From positions 1 to 18,120 of the forward strand of contig JAJYGO010000044.1 of the NCBI GenBank assembly GCA_021785115.1: 18,120 nt of DNA. Direction: 5' to 3'. Position 1 is the stretch's first letter. Each line of letters opens with the position of its first letter. The stretch is from Chloroflexota bacterium (GTDB lineage: Bacteria; Chloroflexota; Limnocylindria; Limnocylindrales; CSP1-4). The notes beneath the pieces were generated by a model. The model had not been told where the DNA came from. It did no database searches and was given only the letters and a program-made list of their open reading frames with translations. This document shows, in pieces, positions 12,885 to 18,120 of the stretch. The position numbers and the translations under genes are program-made.

Positions 12885-13357
12885 CCGCAGGCCCCTGAGC
12901 CCTGTGGGCATGGGCGGCAGCGATCTGCGGGTGGGCCGCACCTCGGGTGCGACGATCCGTGGGAGACCGCTTCCGTTGGCTCCGGTCACGCGGTGACGTC
13001 TCGGGCTCTGCCCGCCTTCTTCGGCGTGGCCCTCGCGCCGGCGATGGCCCCCGGGACCACCACGGCGTGGCGCTCCAGGCCCTTCGGGTCAGTCCCTGCG
13101 CGGCCCTTCCACGGCTCGCTTGCACCGGAGGCGTGGTGGGCCGGGGCTGTACGAGCTCGATGATCGGATCCTCGCCGTGCCGATCAGTGCTCTGTGGGGG
13201 CCCCAGGCCCGGGCCTTGGAGGCTGCGGCTGCCGTAGGAAGCTCACCGGCTGGCGCGGGTTGAGCGTGGACCCGCAGGAGGTTCGTTCAGACGCCGGGGC
13301 CGTGCAGCCGATACCTGATGCATCCGGTCAAGCCGAACGTCCGAGAGCGGAGGTCCA
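12885..13357. other. Intergenic region without a supported gene
   Basis: No gene is convincing in these 473 bp. Short frames (for example GTG 12993 to 13163) lack ribosome binding sites and homology I can recognise. A small inverted repeat (GTCAC-GCG-GTGAC, about 12984-12996) is visible. The stretch probably contains decayed sequence from the defence island plus the promoter of the NERD gene. The NERD binding site, AGCGGAGG, is at its right end. Confidence 0.5.
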
Positions 13358-14176
13358 GTGCCGGCGGGAGGATCGGCCCAGCAGGAGTACGAGCGGCGCC
13401 GCGCGCGGGAGCGCGAGCGCATGCGACGGGCCCTCCCCGTCAGTGTCGCCTTCGTCGTCGTGGGGCTCGTCGCCGGCTACCTCGTCACCCTTGCGGCGGT
13501 CGCGGCGATCGACCACGCGTTCGCCGGTTCGACGCGATCCCACGTGCAGCTCGTCGGCCCCGGGCTCGCCCACCTCGCGGCGCTCGTGGCCGGCGTCGCG
13601 CTTGGCGGCTCGATCGCGGTCTCGGCCTGGGGCCGGCGCCCGGCGATCGAGGCCTGGGGGAGGGGCGCCGAGGGCGAGCGGCGAACGGCTCGGGCGCTTG
13701 CCCCGCTCGAGCGGGAGGGGTTCGTGATGCTGCACGACCGCCGCCTCCCCGGGGCTCGGTGGAACGTCGACCACATCGTGATCGGGCCGGCGGGGGTGTT
13801 CGTGATCGAGACCAAGCACCTGTCGGGGAAGGTGGCGATCGCGGGGGACTCGCTCCGGCTTCGAGGTCGATCCGCGGACGCGTACCTCACCGAGGTCTGG
13901 CGCGAGGCGGGTGCGGTGCAGGCGGTGCTCGCCCGCGAGCTCGCGACCCCTGCGATGGACGTGCGCCCGATCCTTTGCGTCCCCGGCGCCGAGCTCGGGT
14001 GGAGCCGGTTCCGGGAGCCAGTGGCCCAGGGGGTGCGGGTCCACGGCCCACGGGGCATGGTCCGGTACCTGCGGAACCTCCCCAAGCGGTTGACCCTCGG
14101 CCAGGTTGCCGAGCTCGCCGCCGCCGTCGAGGGGGCGCTCCCGCCCATCGGAGACGGCGGGCGGCTCACGAGCTGA
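13358..14176 (+). CDS. Membrane-anchored NERD (nuclease-related) domain protein
   Basis: This 272-aa protein has a charged, Arg-rich start (about 10-25) and two transmembrane helices (about 28-50 and 65-90). A NERD domain follows at about 103-215. Visible NERD features are GRGAEGERRTARAL with E106, VMLHDRRLPGARWNVDHIVIG with D138, and FVIETKHLSGKV with E151 and K153. Together they form a PD-(D/E)xK-like active site that appears complete. NERD proteins are thought to act on nucleic acid, and some act in phage defence, but the substrate here is unknown. GTG at 13358 follows AGCGGAGG by 4-5 bases. The sequence coding for residues 13-32 (13393-13453) is repeated almost exactly at 17224-17283. A separate promoter for the downstream abiE pair suggests it is not in the same operon. 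Confidence 0.88.
   Translation: MPAGGSAQQEYERRRARERERMRRALPVSVAFVVVGLVAGYLVTLAAVAAIDHAFAGSTRSHVQLVGPGLAHLAALVAGVALGGSIAVSAWGRRPAIEAWGRGAEGERRTARALAPLEREGFVMLHDRRLPGARWNVDHIVIGPAGVFVIETKHLSGKVAIAGDSLRLRGRSADAYLTEVWREAGAVQAVLARELATPAMDVRPILCVPGAELGWSRFREPVAQGVRVHGPRGMVRYLRNLPKRLTLGQVAELAAAVEGALPPIGDGGRLTS
13393..13453 (+). repeat. Direct repeat copy 1 (within NERD gene)
   Basis: These 61 bp (beginning GCGGCGCCGCGCGCGGG and ending GTGTCGCCTTC) recur at 17224-17283 in the same orientation. The copies differ by one substitution (C to T at 13441/17271) and one 1-bp deletion in a C-run. This copy lies in frame within the NERD coding sequence. Confidence 0.92.
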
Positions 14177-14199
14177 CCTAGCGAGAGCGACAAGATAAG

Positions 14200-14256
14200 T
14201 CGCGATTCGCGAGTAGGCGTGCCGTTCTAGCGCCTGACAGGCGATTCCGGTACGAT
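14200..14256 (+). promoter_or_regulatory. abiE promoter region with two 13-bp palindromes
   Basis: Two perfect 13-bp palindromes precede abiEi: TCGCGATTCGCGA at 14200-14212 and CGCCTGACAGGCG at 14231-14243. A -10-like TACGAT at 14251-14256 lies 7 bp before the ATG, so the transcript may start at or next to the start codon (leaderless), consistent with no visible ribosome binding site. AbiEi antitoxins are known to repress their own promoter by binding inverted repeats. The two palindromes are the natural operator candidates, although their sequences differ from each other. Confidence 0.55.
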
Positions 14257-14263
14257 AGCTCGC

Positions 14264-15085
14264 ATGGATCGGCGAGCGAACCCCCAGCAGATCATCGCGC
14301 GCCTGGCCGGCGAGGGCCTGGAGTTCTTCACCCTGGCCGACCTGGAGGGAAGGCTTCGCCTGCCCGACCGGAAGGCCGCCTACGCCGTGGTTCGGCGCCT
14401 GGCCCGAGCCGGCCTCATCCGGCGGATCAAGCGAGGGGCGTACGCGATCGCCCCCCCGGCCGACTGGGGAGGCGGCGAGGCGACGAGCATCAACTGGTAC
14501 GTCGCCGCGGCGAACGCCGTCGCGAACGAGCCCTACTACCTCGGCTTCTACACCGCCATGGAGCTCCACCAGATGCTGCAGCATCCCCTGCGGACGGTGT
14601 TCGTGGCGGTCACGACCCACCACCGAGAGCTCGCGTTCGGGCCCGCTCGGATCCGGTTCGTGAAGCTCACGCCGGGCAAGCTCTTCGGGCAGGAGGATCG
14701 CAGGCTCGATGGCCACGTCGTCGAGGTGGCAACGCTCGAGCGGACGCTCCTGGACTGCGTGGATCGCCCCGACCTCTGCGGCGGTATCGAGGAGGTCTTC
14801 CGGGGCTACGTTCGACGCTGCGCGGACCTCGACCCCGACCGACTGCTGCGGTTCGTCGCCCGCCTGGACAAGCCGCTGCTGACGAAGCGCCTGGGCTTCA
14901 TGCTGGAGGCCGCCGGCTACGGCAACCCCGAGGTGCTGTGGGAGCTCGAGCGCGTGGCGGGCAGGCTCAAGCGGTTCGAGGTGCTCGACAAGACTCGACC
15001 CAACGCCCCGGGCGAACGGAGCCGGCGATGGGAGCTGATCCTCAACGTCGACGTGCCGAGACTCCTGCGAGCGGGGCGAACGTGA
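14264..15085 (+). CDS. abiEi: AbiEi-family antitoxin
   Basis: This 273-aa protein has an N-terminal winged helix (about 8-62: FFTLADLEGRL, AAYAVVRRLARAGLIRRIKRGAYAI) and a larger C-terminal antitoxin domain with YYLGFYTAMELHQM (91-104) and VEVATLERTLLDCVDRPDLCGG (about 153-174), characteristic of AbiEi. In this bicistronic type IV-like toxin-antitoxin and abortive-infection system, AbiEi both represses the operon and counteracts the AbiEii toxin. It overlaps abiEii by 4 bp (GTGA, 15082-15085). The ATG at 14264 has no Shine-Dalgarno, but a -10-like box 7 bp upstream suggests leaderless translation. Length and motifs look complete. Confidence 0.9.
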   Translation: MDRRANPQQIIARLAGEGLEFFTLADLEGRLRLPDRKAAYAVVRRLARAGLIRRIKRGAYAIAPPADWGGGEATSINWYVAAANAVANEPYYLGFYTAMELHQMLQHPLRTVFVAVTTHHRELAFGPARIRFVKLTPGKLFGQEDRRLDGHVVEVATLERTLLDCVDRPDLCGGIEEVFRGYVRRCADLDPDRLLRFVARLDKPLLTKRLGFMLEAAGYGNPEVLWELERVAGRLKRFEVLDKTRPNAPGERSRRWELILNVDVPRLLRAGRT

Positions 15086-15843
15086 TTGGGGCGGGCGAGA
15101 TTCGGGCCCGGGCGTTGCGGCTGCGACTGCTTCCCGCGCACATCGAGAAGGACTACGTGCTCAACCACGTCCTGGCTGCCCTCGCGGACGGCGACGCGGG
15201 ACTCGTCTTTCGGGGGGGCACGGCCCTTGCCAGGATCTACTGGCCCGACTACCGCCTCTCCGAGGATCTCGACTTCATCACGTCGCCACGCGTCTCGGAC
15301 CTTCGCGACCCGCTCGACCAGGCGATCCGTCGAGCGGGCGAGAGCGCAGGGATGGCTCTGCAGCTGCGAGCTGGGAGGGTCCGGAATGGCTGGCTGCGAT
15401 CCGCCGTCACGTGGGGAGACGGATCGATCGTGCTCGACGTGATCGGCGGCGAGCGCGCGTACTTGCCGGTCGAGAGGCGCCCGCTTTCGCTGCCCTATAC
15501 GGATCTGGCGGGCAAGGATCGAGTCATCGATGTGGTGGCCCTGCCCGAGATTCTCGGGAACAAGTGGTGGATGCTCGACGATCGACAGGAGCCGAGAGAT
15601 CTCTTCGACCTCTGGGCAGGCCTGTGCGGGTTCGACGTGCCCTTCGATCGCGTGGCGGAGGGCTACCGAGCCAAGTTCGGGGGCACGCCCGGCATCTGGC
15701 ATCTCGAACGGGCGAAGGCCGTGAAGGATCGGTGGGAGCTGCGACTGTCGCATCAGGTGGCCGATCTCCCGAGCTTCGAGGAGGCCTACGAGGCCGTCCG
15801 GATCAAGTGCGAGGAGTGGTCGCGGCGGCGCGAGGATGGGTGA
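15082..15843 (+). CDS. abiEii: AbiEii-family nucleotidyltransferase toxin
   Basis: A 253-aa AbiEii-type toxin of the polymerase-beta nucleotidyltransferase superfamily. Active-site motifs are complete: HIEKDYVLNHVL (20-31), FRGGTALARIYW (43-54) and SEDLDF (60-65) with acidic D62 and D64. The C-terminal region has LPEILGNKWWMLDDRQEPRDLFDLW, typical of the family. Studied members use nucleotides to modify RNA such as tRNA ends and stop growth. I start at GTG 15082, which overlaps the abiEi stop, because homology begins immediately after it; the frame is open upstream only as a shadow. The genomic order (antitoxin first, overlapping genes) is the standard AbiE layout. Confidence 0.9.
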   Translation: MIGAGEIRARALRLRLLPAHIEKDYVLNHVLAALADGDAGLVFRGGTALARIYWPDYRLSEDLDFITSPRVSDLRDPLDQAIRRAGESAGMALQLRAGRVRNGWLRSAVTWGDGSIVLDVIGGERAYLPVERRPLSLPYTDLAGKDRVIDVVALPEILGNKWWMLDDRQEPRDLFDLWAGLCGFDVPFDRVAEGYRAKFGGTPGIWHLERAKAVKDRWELRLSHQVADLPSFEEAYEAVRIKCEEWSRRREDG

Positions 15844-15876
15844 ATGCACGATGCCGCCGGCATGGATCGCGCGCAA

Positions 15877-15922
15877 TGGACCGGGCGCCTTATTCATGGT
15901 TATGATGCAAGCATGAATAAGG
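15877..15922 (+). promoter_or_regulatory. fic promoter with embedded 11-bp inverted repeat
   Basis: A good sigma70-type promoter lies before fic: TGGACC (15877-15882), an 18-bp spacer, and TATGAT (15901-15906). A perfect inverted repeat surrounds the -10 box: CCTTATTCATG (15888-15898), a 13-nt gap, and CATGAATAAGG (15912-15922). The right arm also covers the AAGGAG ribosome binding site. A repressor bound here would block RNA polymerase, and in RNA the hairpin would hide the ribosome binding site. This is a marked AT-rich island in GC-rich DNA. Confidence 0.72.
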
Positions 15923-15929
15923 AGCGACC

Positions 15930-17213
15930 ATGGCGACGGTTGTGAGGAGTCGATGGGTCAGCGATCTCACGCCAGGGCTGCCCCGTCGCGACCGGGGCGG
16001 GTGTGAGTACGAGGCCTACGTCCCCGATCCCCTGGCGGGACGCTCGTTCGTCCTGGAGGGCGCCGTCGCGGCGGACGTCGCCGACGCGGAGAGAGCCATC
16101 CAGCGACTCGACGCCGAAGCCGAGACCCTCGTCGGCACGGAAGCCCTCGCACGGCTCCTCCTCCGCGCCGAGGCCGTGGCCTCGTCCCACATCGAGGGGC
16201 TGGAGGTTGGCGGCCGGCGGCTGCTTCGGGTCGAGGCCGCGAGGGCGTTCGGAGCGCCCTCCGAGGACGTCACGGCCGAAGAGGTCCTCGGGAACATCGA
16301 GGCCATGACCTGGGCCGTCGACGCCCTGGGAGCCGCCGGCGCCGTGACGGTTCCCGGTCTCCTCAAGGTCCACGAGCGACTCTTCGTCGGGACCCGTCTG
16401 GCTCAGCAGGGCGGCAAGATCCGCGAGACGCAGAACTGGATCGGCGGAAGCGATTACAACCCCTGTTCGGCGGCGTTCATCCCACCCCCACCCGAGCAGG
16501 TTCGTGCGCTGCTCGAGGATCTGTGCTCGTTCTGCAACACGGAGGATCTGCCGGCGGTTGCCCAGGCTGCGATCGCCCATGCCCAGTTCGAGACGATCCA
16601 CCCCTTCGGTGACGGCAACGGCCGAATCGGGCGAGCCCTCATCCACGTCGTCCTGCGACGCCGCGGACTCGCAACGAACGTATCGCCGCCCGTATCTCTC
16701 GTGCTGGCCACGTGGGGCGGGGACTACATCGGAGGCCTCGCCTCGACTCGCTATCTCGGCAGTCCCGATTCGAAAGCGGCCATCGAGGGCCTCAACCGGT
16801 GGGTCGGGTTCTTCGCGGCAGCCTGTCGGCGAGCCGTCGACGATGCGATGCGGTTCGAAGAGCGGATCCGCCGCATCCAAGCTCGATGGCGAGGGTCGCT
16901 GGGACGCGTCCGCCGCAGCTCGGCGATCGATCTTCTGATCGGGGCACTTCCCGGAGCCCCGATCATCACCGTGAGCAGCGCCGCGAACCTCATCGGACGG
17001 AGCTTCGAACGAACGAACGAGGCCGTCACAAGACTCGAGGAAGCGGGCGTGTTGCGACGGATCACGGTCGGACGGCGGAACCGCGCCTTCGAGGCTCGCG
17101 ACGTCGTCGACGCGTTCACCGACCTCGAGCGCCGGCTCGCCAGCCCGGGCGGCGACACCAGGACCTCGCCCCCGAGCCGCGCAGTGCCCTATCGGCGCCG
17201 AACCCGGGAATAG
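15930..17213 (+). CDS. fic: Fic-domain AMP-transferase with N-terminal inhibitory motif and C-terminal wHTH
   Basis: Fic enzymes transfer AMP, or a related group, from a nucleotide to hydroxyl side chains of target proteins. This 427-aa protein has the complete active-site motif HPFGDGNGRIGR at 224-235 (catalytic H224, R235). It also has the inhibitory-helix motif SSHIEG at 85-90, matching (S/T)xxxE(G/N) with E89, placed before the Fic core, so it is an N-terminally self-inhibited (class II) Fic. The region around 320-400 (PGAPIITVSSAANLIGRSFERTNEAVTRLEEAGVLRRI) is a winged helix, probably DNA-binding. ATG at 15930 follows AAGGAG by 5 bases. It is a single gene with its own promoter 86 bp after abiEii. 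The wHTH and the palindrome over its promoter suggest autoregulation. Target proteins are unknown. Confidence 0.94.
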   Translation: MATVVRSRWVSDLTPGLPRRDRGGCEYEAYVPDPLAGRSFVLEGAVAADVADAERAIQRLDAEAETLVGTEALARLLLRAEAVASSHIEGLEVGGRRLLRVEAARAFGAPSEDVTAEEVLGNIEAMTWAVDALGAAGAVTVPGLLKVHERLFVGTRLAQQGGKIRETQNWIGGSDYNPCSAAFIPPPPEQVRALLEDLCSFCNTEDLPAVAQAAIAHAQFETIHPFGDGNGRIGRALIHVVLRRRGLATNVSPPVSLVLATWGGDYIGGLASTRYLGSPDSKAAIEGLNRWVGFFAAACRRAVDDAMRFEERIRRIQARWRGSLGRVRRSSAIDLLIGALPGAPIITVSSAANLIGRSFERTNEAVTRLEEAGVLRRITVGRRNRAFEARDVVDAFTDLERRLASPGGDTRTSPPSRAVPYRRRTRE

Positions 17214-17223
17214 GCCACCTGCT

Positions 17224-17283
17224 GCGGCGCCGCGCGCGGGAGCGCGAGCGCATGCGACGGGCCCCCCCGTTAGTGTCGCCTTC
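17224..17283 (+). repeat. Direct repeat copy 2 (NERD 5'-coding fragment after fic)
   Basis: This 60-bp segment starts 10 bp after the fic stop and is nearly identical to 13393-13453 inside the NERD gene, in the same orientation and about 3.8 kb away. It lacks one T in the C-run (about 17265) and has T for C at 17271. The deletion would break the NERD frame, and sequence similarity ends at about 17283. No ribosome binding site or start precedes it. It is a fragment of a NERD gene, not a gene. Confidence 0.92.
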
Positions 17284-17382
17284 CTACCTTCCCCGTGGCG
17301 GTCCTCCTTCTCCATCCACCCCGTCTCTACCACCAGGTGGCGTGGGCGGGGCAGGACCGCCCGCAAGTTCCGCGACCAAGGA

Positions 17383-17973
17383 CTAACCGTGTTGACGCTG
17401 AAGCTCCTCGCCAAGCTGTCGGCGCTGTTCCATAAAGTCCTCCCTCTCCAAGAGGTCCACCACCTTCCAAATCGGAGCGGCAATGGCCACGTCGCTCGGG
17501 TGCACCGCGGTCAGATCGGCCCGCTCCTGCCACTCGCCCGGTGCCTGTTCCTCAACCACCGGCAGCCGGTCGATAACGTGCCCGGTGTCGATCCCGAGGA
17601 GACGGAAGCGCGTGACGTTGTCCTCCAAGGACGTGTCGCCGATCTCCCCGCGGAAGCTGTGCTGGGGAGTCAGGACGAATACTGGAGACCCGCTGAACCC
17701 GGCGTGGGACCGCATCTCGATGAGATACGCCTCAACTTCTCTTCCGCGGCCGTCGCGGACCGGCTCGGCCGGATTCGGCATGAGGGAGATGCTTCCGAAC
17801 CTAGCGATTGGGTTGTTTGTCACTCGCCCACCGTGAGCGACGAACCGGCCGACCATGTAGCACTCGTCGCCGACCCCCACATTCAGCGCCTTGGCCTCCT
17901 CCCGAGTGACCGCAAGGCTTTCAAGGGAGAGCTGGTACGGGACGACGTCGGGTGGCAAGGGGAGCAATGCCAC
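17383..17973 (-). CDS. Trypsin-like peptidase-domain protein, N-terminus incomplete here
   Basis: The 196-codon minus-strand frame matches the second half of a trypsin-like peptidase family. It has GDECYMVGRFVAHGGRVTNN (35-54), ARFGSISLMP, then EAYLIEMRSHAGFSGSPVFVL, where S94 in GFSGSP is in the place of the catalytic serine. Just upstream in the same frame lies a WAPHGDDFAV segment that looks like the catalytic Asp region, so the protein should start earlier than the GTG at 17973. However, an in-frame TGA (18022-18024) cuts the frame 16 codons before that GTG, and no classical His motif (T-x-x-H-V) is visible before the window ends. It may be a truncated or nonsense-mutated gene. Its role is unknown; proteins of this family sometimes occur in defence islands. 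Confidence 0.62.
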   Translation of the reverse strand: MALLPLPPDVVPYQLSLESLAVTREEAKALNVGVGDECYMVGRFVAHGGRVTNNPIARFGSISLMPNPAEPVRDGRGREVEAYLIEMRSHAGFSGSPVFVLTPQHSFRGEIGDTSLEDNVTRFRLLGIDTGHVIDRLPVVEEQAPGEWQERADLTAVHPSDVAIAAPIWKVVDLLEREDFMEQRRQLGEELQRQHG

Positions 17974-18120
17974 GGCGAAGTCGTCCCCGTGCGGCGCCCA
18001 GGTCCAATTTTCTGGTCCTCCTCACCTTTCCATGGGTAGCTCGACTGTGATCCCACTGCAGCAGAGGTAGATCATCGCGATGAGGGCGGAGGCGGAATGA
18101 TGCCCGTAGCCCCGGTGGTT
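17974..18120 (-). other. Upstream part of the peptidase frame, interrupted by a TGA
   Basis: Read on the minus strand in the peptidase frame, the 32 codons from the window edge to the TGA at 18022-18024 end in ITVELPMER. They may be the tail of another gene or the missing N-terminal portion of the peptidase. GTGAGGAGGACC around the stop resembles a ribosome binding site, but no in-frame start codon follows until the GTG at 17973. The window ends before this can be resolved. Confidence 0.35.

Noticed and set aside
12993..13163. Short GTG-started frame of 56 codons with a hydrophobic start
   Set aside because: There is no ribosome binding site and no recognisable homology. It lies in a region that looks degenerate.
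10842..13357. A complete known anti-phage system (DISARM, BREX or Thoeris) in the island
   Set aside because: Only fragments of a helicase tail and a SIR2 half are present. The required partner genes are absent, so naming a system would be unsupported.
15900..17483. A 527-codon minus-strand open frame
   Set aside because: It is antisense to fic, which has complete motifs and good initiation signals. No homology is visible in the minus frame.

Overview
The window is uniformly very GC-rich, with strong G/C third-codon bias, many GTG starts and dense ATGA/GTGA stop-start overlaps. This fits a high-GC Actinomycetota-like bacterium, probably an uncultivated lineage. That placement is an inference from gene families (DUF3105, CsoR, SHOCT and cupredoxin proteins) and base composition; no phylogenetic marker is present.

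Left part (1-4282), membrane electron transfer: a b6-type cytochrome b N-terminal subunit (335-988) is followed by three tightly coupled, unrecognised membrane proteins of 330, 104 and 33 aa. No Rieske protein and no PEWY-containing subunit IV is visible. Next come a DoxX remnant, a DUF3105 protein, a small membrane protein and a convergent His/Gly-rich DUF2933-like membrane protein.

Centre-left (4458-8394), copper operon: a CsoR-type repressor that has lost its first copper-binding cysteine, a 998-aa Cu(I) ATPase built as cupredoxin-HMA-ATPase-YHS, and a SHOCT-TM-cupredoxin protein. All three are translationally coupled.

Centre (8414-10817), sulfur operon: a palindromic operator, an ArsR-HTH/rhodanese fusion, a DsrE-like protein, a GC-rich hairpin, and a sulfide:quinone oxidoreductase (SQR). 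SQR would feed electrons from sulfide into the quinone pool that a cytochrome b complex could oxidise. The copper and sulfur genes suggest a setting where both metals and sulfide matter.

Right part (10842-18120), defence and toxin-antitoxin island. The first half is decayed: the C-terminal piece of a DUF3883 helicase, an intact MNT nucleotidyltransferase, a HEPN gene cut off at about residue 65, and, fused abruptly out of frame, the C-terminal half of a SIR2-like protein. The second half looks intact: a membrane-anchored NERD nuclease-like protein, an AbiEi/AbiEii toxin-antitoxin pair with two perfect 13-bp palindromes in its promoter region, and a Fic-domain protein whose -10 box lies between the arms of an 11-bp inverted repeat. 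A copy of about 60 bp from the NERD 5' coding region reappears just after fic, so the NERD-tail/AbiE/Fic block lies between direct repeats. The window ends in a minus-strand trypsin-like protein that lacks a complete N-terminus here.

I found no tRNA, rRNA, CRISPR array, transposase or integrase.
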